From assembly GCF_000429365.1 (NCBI RefSeq), contig NZ_AUBS01000015.1:29052-93051 (forward strand): a DNA stretch of 64,000 nucleotides. Reading direction: 5' to 3'. The notes under the pieces are model-generated. The model saw only the letters and a program-made list of their open reading frames with translations. It did no database searches and was not told where the DNA came from. Source of the stretch: Pseudodonghicola xiamenensis DSM 18339 (GTDB lineage: Bacteria > Pseudomonadota > Alphaproteobacteria > Rhodobacterales > Rhodobacteraceae). Of the stretch, positions 39,498 to 49,035 are shown in pieces; within the stretch, counting starts at the first letter, position 1; each line of letters starts with the position of its first letter. The position numbers and the translations under genes were made by a program.

Positions 39498-40997
39498 TCA
39501 GCCGGGGACCGAGGCCCCAGCCTCCCCCATCCGGCCCAATGATCGGCGCAACGCTGCCAGATCTGCCGTGATCACAACCTGATTGCGCCCCTTCTCCTTA
39601 GCCAGGTAAAGCGCCTGATCCGCCCGTTCCAGCAGCTGATCGAGCGAGGGATGCCGCCCGGTTTCCACCGGGGTCATGCCGATGCTGGCCGAAATCTCTA
39701 TCGCGGCCCCTTCGGTCACCTGGATCGGCTGCGCCGCGATGGCTGCACGCAGCCGCTCGGCCACCTCATCGGCCTGACGTGGCGCGCAATCGCGCAGGAA
39801 CACCGCGAATTCGTCCCCTCCCAGCCGCCCGAACAGATCATGCGGCCTGAGATTGGCGCTGATCCGGCGCGCCACCTCGCGCAGCAATTCATCGCCCGCC
39901 GCATGGCCGTAGGTATCGTTCACCGACTTGAAGTGATCCAGATCCAGCATCAGCACCGCCGCCGCCGAAGGCCAGCCCTCCGGCACCTTCAGGCCGCGCA
40001 GGATCACCTGGGCATCGGCCAGAAACGCCGTGCGATTGAGGATACCCGTCAGCGAATCCCGCGTCGCCTGCCGATGCAGCCGCGCCATCAGCTCATTGCG
40101 GTGCAGGGTCAGAATCGACAGCATGATCGGCGCGATCGCCACCGCCGAGGCCCCCAACCGCACCGAGAACAAGGTCATCTGGTCCAGCGCCCCGCCACCT
40201 GCGACCAGGGGATCGCCCATCCCCCCGCGCGCGAAGAAGACCAGCGTCAGCACGCTGACCCCCAGGGTGAACAAAGACGTAGCGAAGACCGGATAGACCA
40301 GGCCGCACCACAGCAGGGCCAGAACCGGCAGCGCGATCGCGCCCGGGCCACCGACCTCGAACGCAAGCGCACAGGACAGCGCAACCGCGCCCGCTGGCAA
40401 CAGATCGGTCTTGCGAATGCTCAGCCCGGTCCTGCGACGACGTCGCAGGCGCGCCAGAGATGGCGCCGACAGCACCACCGGCAGGAAGGCGATGTAATTC
40501 ACCACCTCGGTCGCCCACCAGAAAATCAACCCGTCCGAGCCAGTGCCGCCGAACAGCATCGGATTGGCCAATGCGCCGATCACACCTGCCCCCGCCCCGC
40601 CAAGGATCGCGGCGGTGCAGAGCCACAGCATCGAGACCGGCACCCGCAGCCGCAGCACCTCGACCGGAAGCGATGCGAGAACCGCATAGGCCAGACCGAT
40701 GCTGACCAGATTGGCGAGGTTCAGCAACAGAACCTTCTGCAGATCGGCCCCCGTCGTCAGATCAACCAGCACGAAGGCCAGCGCCAGGACGGCCCAGCCC
40801 AATGGCCGGGCCGCGCCGGGCCAGCGCAGAAACAGCCCCAGCGCCAGCGCATTGGCAGGCCAGACACTGGCCAGAAACCCCGGCGGCCGGGTCCACCCCC
40901 CGAGGAAGGACGCGGCCAGCGCGACAAGGAACACAACCGCCGCGCCGCGATACATTGCGGCACGTCCCGTTCCCTGCGAAACCGTCTTGCCCGTCAT
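39498..40997 (-). CDS. MASE1-GGDEF diguanylate cyclase
   Basis: 499 residues. The N-terminal half is a MASE1-like membrane sensor of about eight helices (the VWPANALALGLFLRW segment is typical). The C-terminal domain has DSLTGILNR and an intact active site GRLGGDEFAVFLRDC, so it should make c-di-GMP. The start at 40997 has GGGAGACGG upstream; an in-frame codon 6 residues earlier is possible. Confidence 0.88.
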   Translation of the reverse strand: MTGKTVSQGTGRAAMYRGAAVVFLVALAASFLGGWTRPPGFLASVWPANALALGLFLRWPGAARPLGWAVLALAFVLVDLTTGADLQKVLLLNLANLVSIGLAYAVLASLPVEVLRLRVPVSMLWLCTAAILGGAGAGVIGALANPMLFGGTGSDGLIFWWATEVVNYIAFLPVVLSAPSLARLRRRRRTGLSIRKTDLLPAGAVALSCALAFEVGGPGAIALPVLALLWCGLVYPVFATSLFTLGVSVLTLVFFARGGMGDPLVAGGGALDQMTLFSVRLGASAVAIAPIMLSILTLHRNELMARLHRQATRDSLTGILNRTAFLADAQVILRGLKVPEGWPSAAAVLMLDLDHFKSVNDTYGHAAGDELLREVARRISANLRPHDLFGRLGGDEFAVFLRDCAPRQADEVAERLRAAIAAQPIQVTEGAAIEISASIGMTPVETGRHPSLDQLLERADQALYLAKEKGRNQVVITADLAALRRSLGRMGEAGASVPG

Positions 40998-41113
40998 CAC
41001 CCGTCTCCCTGCCACACCCCGACCGGGCTCAGGCTATGGGGGGCCGAATAAGAAACGATTAACAGCGCCTGGAACCGGCCCCTAAGCGCCCAAGAGCTGT
41101 TCGGGCGCCAGGC

Positions 41114-42433
41114 TCAGCGGCCGATCACGATATCGGCGCAGAGCCCGCCCAGGGCCTCGCTCTCTGCCAGTCGCAGTGCCCCACCATGGGCGCGGGCGGC
41201 ATCGGTAACGATCGCCAGCCCCAGCCCGACACCGCTGCCCTTGTCCTGATTGCGAGACGGATCGAGCCGCGCGAAAGGCTTCAACGCCTCGGCCCTGAGA
41301 TCGGCAGGTATCCCCGGCCCGTCGTCCTCGACCCGGATCCGAAGGCTGCGCTCGGTCAGCAAAACCGAAACCAGCGCCCGGTTACCATAGCGCACAGCAT
41401 TGTCGATCAGGTTCTCCACCGCGCGACGGATCGCCACCGCTCGCAGCGCCACCTTACCCTCGCCCTCCAGTGCGCCCAAGCTCACCGGCTTGCCCGCCCG
41501 CACCGCATCCTCGACGATGGCACGCACCATCTCGATCGGGTCGGTCGGTTCCGGTTCGGCCTGAGTGGCACCGCGCGAGAATTCGAGAAACGTCTCGACC
41601 AGTCGCTGCATCTCATCGACATCGCGCAAAAGCGGCGCCGCCTCGGCCTCATCTTCCAGCATCGACAGACCCAGTTTCAGGCGGGTCAGCGGCGTGCGCA
41701 GATCATGGCTGACCCCGGACAGCATCAGGGTGCGCTGTTCGATCTGCCGTTCGATCCGCGCCCGCATGTCCAAAAACGCATGGCCCGCGGCCCGGACCTC
41801 AATGGCACCGCCGGGGCGGTACGGTTCGTTCCGGCCACGCCCAAAGGCCTGCGCCGCATCTGCCAGCCGGGTGATCGGCCGCAATTGGTTGCGCAGGTAC
41901 AGAAAGGAGATCACCGTCATCAACAGCGCGAAGGCAACCATCGTCACCAGAAGCTGATGCGGTGTGCTGACTGTCACCAGACTGCGATGAAACCCGATCT
42001 CAAGCGGCCCGTGCACGGTATCAACGAACAACTGAACCGAGGAATCGGCATTAAACCGCAGCGCCAGCATCTGCGGCACCGCCGCCCGCATCAGCTTGCG
42101 TACATGCATGCCCGAAAAGTCAAACCACCGGATAAAGGCCGGTGGCACCTCTTCGGGTTCGAGAAACCTGAGACGCATCTGCAGCGCCGGCAGCATCGGT
42201 TCCACCCGCGTCAGCGCCGCGCCGCGATCCGGTGCCTCGTCGACCTGGTCAATGAGGAATTCGATCTGCCGCGAGGCGTTATAGGTCATCTGCCGGATGA
42301 TTCCCTGCAGGTGATTCTGGATGAAGGCGACCGAAACCACCAGCAACACCACGATCACCGGCAGCACCAGGATCAGCGCCGACCGTGCATAAAGCGATCG
42401 CGGCATATAATGTTTGAGCCATTGAAAGGACAT
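41114..42433 (-). CDS. EnvZ-like sensor histidine kinase
   Basis: 439 residues. Two membrane helices flank a periplasmic region (ALILVLPVIVVLLVVSVAF and LLVTMVAFALLMTVISFLY). HAMP follows, then HisKA with SGVSHDLRTPLTRLKLGLS, then the ATPase domain with NLIDNAVRYGN, DDGPGIPADL and GSGVGLGLAIV. The form is that of EnvZ. No response regulator gene is adjacent, so its partner is elsewhere. Confidence 0.88.
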   Translation of the reverse strand: MSFQWLKHYMPRSLYARSALILVLPVIVVLLVVSVAFIQNHLQGIIRQMTYNASRQIEFLIDQVDEAPDRGAALTRVEPMLPALQMRLRFLEPEEVPPAFIRWFDFSGMHVRKLMRAAVPQMLALRFNADSSVQLFVDTVHGPLEIGFHRSLVTVSTPHQLLVTMVAFALLMTVISFLYLRNQLRPITRLADAAQAFGRGRNEPYRPGGAIEVRAAGHAFLDMRARIERQIEQRTLMLSGVSHDLRTPLTRLKLGLSMLEDEAEAAPLLRDVDEMQRLVETFLEFSRGATQAEPEPTDPIEMVRAIVEDAVRAGKPVSLGALEGEGKVALRAVAIRRAVENLIDNAVRYGNRALVSVLLTERSLRIRVEDDGPGIPADLRAEALKPFARLDPSRNQDKGSGVGLGLAIVTDAARAHGGALRLAESEALGGLCADIVIGR

Positions 42434-42566
42434 GCGCTAAGCCTACTGCGAGGCGGCAGCGCAGGGAACAGACTTTCCACTGCGACGCGCCCCGCAACAC
42501 AAGATTCTGGCGTCAGGCGAATCCCGACGACGCGCCACCGAGACCAGCGAGAGAGAGACACAGCGA

Positions 42567-43484
42567 ATGCCACAGGCCCCCGATGATTTCGCCCCCAGTC
42601 ATGGCACCCCCGACCGGCTGCAGGACGGGGTGCGCCGGCTGGTGGCTCCCAACCCCTCGCCAATGACCTATCGCGGCACCAATACCTATCTTGTGGGCGA
42701 CCGCGAACTCGCCGTGATCGACCCCGGCCCGACGAGTGAAGCGCATCTCGAGGCGATCCTGGCGGCGCTGGAGCCCGGGCAGAGCATCAGCCATATCATC
42801 GTCACCCATTCCCATTCAGACCATTCACCGCTGGCCGCTCCGCTCTCGGAACGGACCGGCGCCCCGGTTCTGGCCTTCGGTGGCCCCCAGGCCGGACGCA
42901 GCGCCGTGATGGAATCCATCGCCGCCAGCGGACTGGCCGGCGGTGGCGAAGGCATTGACCTGCGCTTCCGCCCCGATCAGCTCCTGCCCGACGGCACGGT
43001 GATCGAGGGCGACGGCTGGCAGCTCGAGGTCATCCACACGCCCGGACATCTGGGCAACCATATCGCCCTGGCGATGGGCGACAGCTGCTTTACCGCCGAT
43101 CACGTGATGGGCTGGGCCACGTCGCTGGTCTCGCCCCCCGATGGCGATCTGAGCGATTTCATGACCTCCTGCCGGCGGCTGCGGGATCGCAACTGGACCA
43201 GCTTCCACCCCGGCCATGGCGCCCCCATCGCCGATCCCGCCGGACGGCTCGACTGGCTGATCGAACACCGGCTCGGACGCGAGGCCCAGATTCTCGAGGC
43301 ACTGGCCGACGGACCGGCCACCACCGCCCAGTTGGCGCGACGAATCTATACCGAGGTTCCCGCCGCTCTGATTCCCGCCGCCGAACGCAACGTATTCGCC
43401 CATCTGGTTGATCTGACGGGACAAAAGCGAATCGAAACCGACGATCCCCTAGGCATCGCAGCCCGGTTTTCCCGCCTGTCCTGA
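42567..43484 (+). CDS. Metallo-beta-lactamase fold hydrolase (LACTB2-like)
   Basis: 305 residues. The metal motif is IIVTHSHSDHSPLAAP (HXHXDH), with HTPGHLGNHIAL and FTADHVMGWA as further ligands, and FHPGHGAPI near the end of the core. A C-terminal winged-helix-like part (ILEALADGPATTAQLARR) follows, as in the LACTB2 group of MBL proteins. Substrate unknown. Confidence 0.87.
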   Translation: MPQAPDDFAPSHGTPDRLQDGVRRLVAPNPSPMTYRGTNTYLVGDRELAVIDPGPTSEAHLEAILAALEPGQSISHIIVTHSHSDHSPLAAPLSERTGAPVLAFGGPQAGRSAVMESIAASGLAGGGEGIDLRFRPDQLLPDGTVIEGDGWQLEVIHTPGHLGNHIALAMGDSCFTADHVMGWATSLVSPPDGDLSDFMTSCRRLRDRNWTSFHPGHGAPIADPAGRLDWLIEHRLGREAQILEALADGPATTAQLARRIYTEVPAALIPAAERNVFAHLVDLTGQKRIETDDPLGIAARFSRLS

Positions 43485-43596
43485 GCTATGGCACCAACAA
43501 AATAAGGCCCCTCTGAGAGGCGATATGATTTTTTCAAAAAACCGTCAAAACTCCTCTTGCACCCCCCAGACCCCATAGCTATACACCGCGTCAAGT

Positions 43597-43671
43597 TCCG
43601 GCGTAGCTCAGCGGTAGAGCAGTTGACTGTTAATCAATTGGTCGTAGGTTCGATCCCTACCGCCGGAGCCA
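43597..43671 (+). tRNA. tRNA-Asn (GTT)
   Basis: 75 bases with encoded CCA: acceptor TCCGGCG/CGCCGGA, anticodon loop CTGTTAA, T arm GTAGG-TTCGATC-CCTAC. Its 3' end is the likely attachment site for the recombinase gene that starts 124 bases on. Confidence 0.95.
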
Positions 43672-43711
43672 AATCACCTAGTAAGTCCTTGAGAAACAAG
43701 GCGTAAGGTAG

Positions 43712-43759
43712 ATTTGGAAGGCACAGTGTAGCACAGCACTGTAGCACAAGTTTCCAAAT
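43712..43759. promoter_or_regulatory. Inverted and direct repeats before the integrase gene
   Basis: ATTTGGAA (43712-43719) and TTCCAAAT (43752-43759) are perfect inverted repeats. Between them GTAGCACA occurs twice, at 43728-43735 and 43741-43748, 13 bases apart. Placement between the tRNA and the integrase start suggests recombinase arm sites or an operator; not proven. Confidence 0.45.
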
Positions 43760-43795
43760 TTCGGGTCGCTCGTCTCCATCAATGGAGGCTGCCTC

Positions 43796-45673
43796 GTGGC
43801 GTCAACCCCTTCGCTGTTTCTTCGCGGTACCGTCTGGAGCTGGCGTCGCCGCGTCCCTGAGTTTTCCACACAAAACAGACACTGGCAGCTGTCTTTGCGC
43901 ACCACCGAGCGGTCGATCGCGCGTATCATCGCCCGCAGACTGAACTATGAGTGCGACCGGATGCTTGATGCGATCTCTACGGGAAAACTGACACCCGCCC
44001 AGGCCAAGGCCTGGCTCAGCAATGTCATTCGTACAGAACTCGATCGGATCGAGCGCCAACGGATGGTGTCTCGGCTGGATCCTGTGGGCACGGCGGAAGA
44101 AGACCAACGCTACGATTGGGCGACTGCACGCGCCTGGCGCCATCTGGCGACGACGGGGCTTCACCCGACCCTGTCGGAAAAGGCGCGTCAGAGCGCCTTG
44201 AGTGAAGGCGCGAGCCCGCAGGAGTTGACGACGCTGGAAACCATGCTCGACCTGCTCTCTCGCGATGTCATGTCCGAAGCCGGGGTGAACAAGATGCATC
44301 GCGCCGCTCGGGACTGCATTCAGGAAGCCATCGGGGAGAGCATCACGCCATCCACGATGATGACTCTGCAGCTCCGCCAAATGCTGCTCGCGGGCAAGGC
44401 CGCAGCATGGGAAGCCGCGGAAGGTCGTGAAGACCCGAGCCTGGAGCAGGCCCGCGCGCTGGCCTTTGCCATGGTGAACGAGTCCGACGCACCGGAAGCC
44501 CCGACCTCGCCCCCGGAAACAGACCGGCCCGACTGCGCAGCACCGAGAGAACCCGTACGGAACGCCACGCCTCCGGCGCCCGGCCCGCAAACACATAAAT
44601 TCACCTACGATCCCAATCTCATCCAGCTCGTCGAGCGCATCAATGACGAGAAAGATCGCGACCACATCAAGGAAGACACGCGCAGACAACTGGCCTCTCA
44701 AGCACGGCTTTTCATCAGCACAACCGGGGTCACTGACGTCACCGACATTACCCAAGCGCACCTGAAATACTACAAGTCCGTCCTCCAGCGCCTCCCGAAA
44801 AGTTACGGGAAAAGCGCCAAGGATGCAGATCGCAGCGTCGAAGACCTTCTCGCGCGCGCAGCCGACCTGCCCGAAGACAAGGTTGGCTTGTCGCCACGCA
44901 CCATCAACGGCCACCTCGATCGGTTCTCGCTGATCTTCCGGGTTGCCCGGAGCGAGAGCCTGAAAATCTCTGACGATATCCAGCTTAGTCTGCTGCGGGT
45001 TCCGGAAACCAAGCGCAACCGGGACAAGCGCGAGGCTTTTGCCCTGCCCGAACTACAGCAGGTGTTTCGGCATCCGATCTGGACCGGGAGCAGTAACCAC
45101 AAGCGCCGCCATGTTCCGGGAAAGACCGTCCTGAAAGATGGTCTCTACTGGGGGCCGCTCATGGCAGCCTACAGCGGGGCACGACGCGAAGAGGTTCTGG
45201 CGCTCGAGCCCGAAGACTTCACCATTGTGGACGAAATCCCCTGCTGCCACATCCGTAACAATGCGCATCGCGGCGTGAAGACGCTATCCTCTGTACGCTT
45301 GGTGCCGATCCATTCGCACCTCATCGACCTAGGCTTCCTTCGCCACGTAGAGGAAATGCGCAAGCGCGGCGCAGCTGCGATCTTCCCGGAACTTATTCCG
45401 GAAAACGAGAGCCAGTCCTTCGGTGACAAGCTTCACTACAATTGGAGCAAGGCCGTCGGCTTGCAGCTGGAGGGCAATCCCCGCAGGCTCTGCTTCCACT
45501 CACTCCGGCACTATGTGATCACCCATCTGAAACAGCTGCCCGAGGTCACGGACAAGCAGCGCAGGGATCTTGTAGGGCACAGCGGGAAAGATGTGCATGA
45601 CGAGCAGTACGACGAGGCTACCTCGATGCCCATCATGCGCGGAGTGGTCGAACAGCTTCCCCGCATGTTCTGA
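43796..45673 (+). CDS. Tyrosine-type site-specific recombinase (island integrase)
   Basis: 625 residues, GTG start at 43796. The N-terminal half is a large DNA-binding region beginning FLRGTVWSWRRRVPEF. The catalytic domain shows the first Arg in AAYSGARREEVLALEP (near 461), HSLRHYVITHLKQ (His-x-x-Arg, near 567), and the GHSGKDVHDEQYDEA segment with the Tyr nucleophile near 604. It follows tRNA-Asn and reads away from it, as island integrases often do. Codon and base use start to drift from the core here. Confidence 0.9.
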   Translation: MASTPSLFLRGTVWSWRRRVPEFSTQNRHWQLSLRTTERSIARIIARRLNYECDRMLDAISTGKLTPAQAKAWLSNVIRTELDRIERQRMVSRLDPVGTAEEDQRYDWATARAWRHLATTGLHPTLSEKARQSALSEGASPQELTTLETMLDLLSRDVMSEAGVNKMHRAARDCIQEAIGESITPSTMMTLQLRQMLLAGKAAAWEAAEGREDPSLEQARALAFAMVNESDAPEAPTSPPETDRPDCAAPREPVRNATPPAPGPQTHKFTYDPNLIQLVERINDEKDRDHIKEDTRRQLASQARLFISTTGVTDVTDITQAHLKYYKSVLQRLPKSYGKSAKDADRSVEDLLARAADLPEDKVGLSPRTINGHLDRFSLIFRVARSESLKISDDIQLSLLRVPETKRNRDKREAFALPELQQVFRHPIWTGSSNHKRRHVPGKTVLKDGLYWGPLMAAYSGARREEVLALEPEDFTIVDEIPCCHIRNNAHRGVKTLSSVRLVPIHSHLIDLGFLRHVEEMRKRGAAAIFPELIPENESQSFGDKLHYNWSKAVGLQLEGNPRRLCFHSLRHYVITHLKQLPEVTDKQRRDLVGHSGKDVHDEQYDEATSMPIMRGVVEQLPRMF

Positions 45674-45884
45674 GGCAACGCTGATCGCCTAGCGGCGTGG
45701 TGCAAACTGGGAAGAGATCACACGCCAAGTGTACCAGGATCATCACCCAGCTCGGACTCTGTCTCAGCAGCCGCGGATGACCACCGCTCCCCGGCAGGCC
45801 CCACAAGCCCAACATCTCCAGGGCCGAACACCCGAGGGTGCCAGCCCTCGCCCACGCCCTGCGCCTGGCTTGCCGCGAGGCCGA

Positions 45885-46178
45885 TCAACGCCCCGAGGCG
45901 ACGGGCAGGTTCAGCGCCTCCACCATCGCCCTCTGCTGGTGCAGTACCTCGTCGAGCTTCGCTTCCATCGCGGACTGCTGCATCCTGATCGCCAGGATCT
46001 CCTCGAACAGCCGCTCGATCAGCACAGCCTTCCCACCCTCGCCCGTCTCGAGGAGCCTGTGCAACTCGAGCAAATATTCCACGTCCTCTCCGGTCTTCAT
46101 CGTGCGGTCCTGCAGAAAATCCGCAGTTTTTCGGAACCCCAGCAGCAGACCCGCGAAGGATGTTCTCTTCTCCGGCAT
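45885..46178 (-). CDS. Small uncharacterised helical protein
   Basis: 97 residues starting MPEKRTSFAGLLLGFRKTAD at 46178, with GGGGAG 8 bases upstream. Charged, largely helical: YLLELHRLLETGEGGKAVLI and MQQSAMEAKLDEVLHQQRA. No family recognised. An alternative TTG start at 46199 is possible. It overlaps or follows the broken gene fragment at 46187-46503. Confidence 0.5.
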   Translation of the reverse strand: MPEKRTSFAGLLLGFRKTADFLQDRTMKTGEDVEYLLELHRLLETGEGGKAVLIERLFEEILAIRMQQSAMEAKLDEVLHQQRAMVEALNLPVASGR

Positions 46179-46186
46179 GAGGCAAT

Positions 46187-46503
46187 CTCCCCTTTCCAAG
46201 CCAGTGGTCGAAGATGGCGCCGTTTCCGAAGAGCAGCAGCCAGTTTGCGTAGCGCTTCTTCAGCGCGGCGACTTCTTGAAAGAGCGTGAACTGCTTTGCG
46301 AGCGCCCCAGGCCTCAGATCGTTGGAGATCGCCCGAGCTCCCAAGCGTGTGCTGTCGGGAAGTCGCAACTCAATCTCTTGGTGTTCCTTCGTTGACTCTT
46401 TGACCTCGACACCGAACAGCGGGAGACGAGGCGCAAGCATGGCAGCGAATGCCCCCATATCGGTTGGCTGGCCGGTCCTCAGACAATCATCCATGACCTC
46501 CAA
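46187..46503 (-). pseudogene. Fragment of an uncharacterised gene, 5' end cut
   Basis: The minus-strand frame reads like protein from about 46587 to 46187 (GAFAAMLAPRLPLFGVEVKE, LGARAISNDLRPGALAKQF, YANWLLLFGNGAIFDHW). Then the frame continues through unrelated, Gly/Ala-rich sequence to 45718 while the next gene starts in another frame. A stop at 46588-46590 limits it upstream, and no good start codon is seen except TTG at 46503. Both this gene and hxsB, read the other way, appear to begin at the same point, which suggests a rearrangement junction. Confidence 0.35.
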
Positions 46504-46600
46504 GGCATGCGCCGACTCGTCCGACGCCCCAGCTTTCTTCCGGCGATGGAACAGCCCTGCCCGAGGCCAGCGTCCGTAGTGTTCCGATCAGCGTATCTTC

Positions 46601-47959
46601 ATGGCTGACGACTCAGGAAGCTACTTCATGGCAGACCGGGCATTCGTCGACCGCTATGCCCGCGACGAGCTGAACCGGTTCGATACCGATTTTCTTGTTG
46701 AGATGGGTCAAGCTTTTCGCCATGTCGGGGAACTTCCGCATACGGCTTTTCTGACGAGATGGGCGCAGCGCCAGCATGTCGGCGGTGGGTCCGCATATGT
46801 CATCCTCATCCCGACGCTGCGATGCGATCTGAAATGCTCGTATTGCCAGGTATCCCGGGCGCCTGTGGCGGCCAAGGGATTTGATTGGGACGACGAAACA
46901 CTGGCCCAGGTACTGACCTTTCTCGATGCCCTGCCAGTCGACGAGATCCAGATCGAATTTCAAGGTGGTGAGCCCTTACTCAGGCTCGATCATTTGAAGA
47001 CCGTCACCGAATTCGCCAGGCGGCGGTTTCAGCGGGTGCGCTTCGTGGTTTGCACCAACCTTCAGACGCTCGACGCGGATATTCTTGCCTTCCTTGCTAA
47101 TGAGGATGTTCTGATCAGTACCTCGCTAGACGGCCCACATCAGCTCCATACAAGAAACCGGACAGGGACTGCTGAACTGACGCAGGCATTTCATAGAAAT
47201 CTCGCCCAGGCACTCGATTTGATCGGGCCTTCTCGCGTGTCCGCCTTGCCAACCATCGACATGGAATGTCCCCCAAAACCGGAGGACCTCATCGCGGCAT
47301 ATGAGGACTTTGGATTCACGTCTCTCTACCTGCGCCCAGTCAACTATCAGGGCTTCGCGCGAAAGAGCCACCCCTCCGCCCGGACATCGCAGAGCTGGAC
47401 CGCCTATTACCGGAATTTCGTCTATACCCTGATTTCCCACAACGCGCGCACGGGCCGGACGATGGAAGAGTTTTACCTTGCGCATTGCTTGCGGAGGATC
47501 CTCGCGCCCGGGGCCGACAGCCACACCGATTTGAGAAACCCTAACATTCCCACAGGCACCAATGCCGTCATCGACTTCGACGGGCAGATCTACCCCAGCG
47601 ACGAGGCCCGTATGCTTGCGCGCATCCGTCAAGTTGATCTGTCGGTCGGCGACGTAGCCAACGGCCTCGACCACGAGAAGCTCGCACTGATCGCGCCGAG
47701 CCACATTAACAATTTTGACCCCGACTGCATTCACTGCCCGTATCAGCCTTTTTGCGGAACGGACCCAATTGATGATCTATCGCGCAATGGCCGGATCGAC
47801 ATACCTCGGCACGAGAGCTGGTTCTGCCAGCGGCACCTGGCAGTGTTCGATCTCGCGGTCGAGCTTCTCTACAGTGAGGATCCCGCGGTCGACTTCAGCC
47901 TGTGCCACTGGCTTGGGCTTGAAACACTCCCGGATGCCCTGAGACCGGCTATCTCATGA
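46601..47959 (+). CDS. hxsB: His-Xaa-Ser system radical SAM maturase HxsB
   Basis: 452 residues. The radical SAM motif is LIPTLRCDLKCSYCQVS (Cys75, Cys79, Cys82), followed by IEFQGGEPLLRLD. A C-terminal cysteine cluster (DPDCIHCPYQPFCGTDPID) resembles the SPASM-type auxiliary cluster region. In the His-Xaa-Ser systems defined in TIGRFAMs, HxsB and HxsC are paired radical SAM enzymes thought to modify HxsA. In-frame codons upstream (SDQRIF) look like protein but meet a stop at 46577, so the first 10-25 residues may be lost. No clear ribosome site is seen before ATG 46601. Its stop overlaps hxsC. Confidence 0.85.
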   Translation: MADDSGSYFMADRAFVDRYARDELNRFDTDFLVEMGQAFRHVGELPHTAFLTRWAQRQHVGGGSAYVILIPTLRCDLKCSYCQVSRAPVAAKGFDWDDETLAQVLTFLDALPVDEIQIEFQGGEPLLRLDHLKTVTEFARRRFQRVRFVVCTNLQTLDADILAFLANEDVLISTSLDGPHQLHTRNRTGTAELTQAFHRNLAQALDLIGPSRVSALPTIDMECPPKPEDLIAAYEDFGFTSLYLRPVNYQGFARKSHPSARTSQSWTAYYRNFVYTLISHNARTGRTMEEFYLAHCLRRILAPGADSHTDLRNPNIPTGTNAVIDFDGQIYPSDEARMLARIRQVDLSVGDVANGLDHEKLALIAPSHINNFDPDCIHCPYQPFCGTDPIDDLSRNGRIDIPRHESWFCQRHLAVFDLAVELLYSEDPAVDFSLCHWLGLETLPDALRPAIS

Positions 47960-49035
47960 TCCCATTGCGCCTCAGATCGGAATGCAGCCGCTCTCTTGCA
48001 CCCTTCGTGGTCAGGATTTCGTACGGCGCGGGTAATGGGGAGAACGAAGCCTCGCTATCACACGAGGAACCGGGGCTCCTCGATTACCAGGCCAAACCCG
48101 GAGATTTCCGTGTCCGTGGTGTCACACATGAAGACATCACTGGAGACGTTCTGCTGATTGATCCGCAGCGGCAGATCGCCCATCGGCTGATCAGAGCAGC
48201 CTCACCGCACAACACCTTCTTGATCACCGAGCAATGCGATCAGCTGTGCCTCATGTGCTCCCAGCCGCCCAAGACGCATCACGAAGACATGTTCGCGCAT
48301 TTCCTAACGGCAGCTCAGCTTGCACCATCGGCCGCACAGATCGGCCTTTCCGGTGGAGAGCCGTTGCTCCATAAGGAAGCGCTGTTCGGTTTCATTGATG
48401 CTGTGGCTGCTAAGCGGAGCGATCTGAGCTTCCATATTCTCACCAACGGTCAGCATTTCGAAATCAGTGATCTGCCATGGCTCCGCAAGCATCGGAGTCG
48501 GCTGCTCTGGGGCGTCCCGATCTATTCCAACGTCCCGGCTGTACATGATGAAATCGTCCGGAAGCCCGGTGCCTTTGCGCAGCTATCCGACAACCTCTCG
48601 CTCCTCGGTCTTGCCGGTGCCGCACTGGAACTGCGCACGGTTGTCATGAAACAGAACGCAACAGGTCTTCTCCGGCTTGCAGACTTCATCTCGCGTCATT
48701 TGCCCTTCGCGGCGACATGGGCCATCATGCAGATGGAACGCATAGGCTACGGCCGGATGAACTGGAGCCGTTGCTTTTTCGACAGCAGCGAGGACTTCAC
48801 GGAGCTGGGTGCGGCCATCGACCTGATGCGCGCGCGCCGCCAGAGTGTCACACTCTACAATTTTCCGCTCTGTACAGTGCCCACGGCATTTCGCGAACAC
48901 GCCGCACAGTCGATATCCGACTGGAAACAAAAATATCTCAAAGATTGCGAACCCTGTAGCATGCGGTCCCGCTGCGCCGGATTCTTTGAGTGGTATCGGG
49001 AGGAGGACGGCTTCATGGGGATACATCCGCAATGA
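47956..49035 (+). CDS. hxsC: His-Xaa-Ser system radical SAM maturase HxsC
   Basis: 359 residues, ATG overlapping the hxsB stop. The radical SAM motif is FLITEQCDQLCLMCSQPPK (Cys94, Cys98, Cys101), then IGLSGGEPLLHKEALF. The C-terminal CEPCSMRSRCAGFFEW gives three or more further cysteines. This is the partner of HxsB; the exact chemistry on HxsA is not known. The stop overlaps the hxsA start. Confidence 0.87.
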   Translation: MIPLRLRSECSRSLAPFVVRISYGAGNGENEASLSHEEPGLLDYQAKPGDFRVRGVTHEDITGDVLLIDPQRQIAHRLIRAASPHNTFLITEQCDQLCLMCSQPPKTHHEDMFAHFLTAAQLAPSAAQIGLSGGEPLLHKEALFGFIDAVAAKRSDLSFHILTNGQHFEISDLPWLRKHRSRLLWGVPIYSNVPAVHDEIVRKPGAFAQLSDNLSLLGLAGAALELRTVVMKQNATGLLRLADFISRHLPFAATWAIMQMERIGYGRMNWSRCFFDSSEDFTELGAAIDLMRARRQSVTLYNFPLCTVPTAFREHAAQSISDWKQKYLKDCEPCSMRSRCAGFFEWYREEDGFMGIHPQ

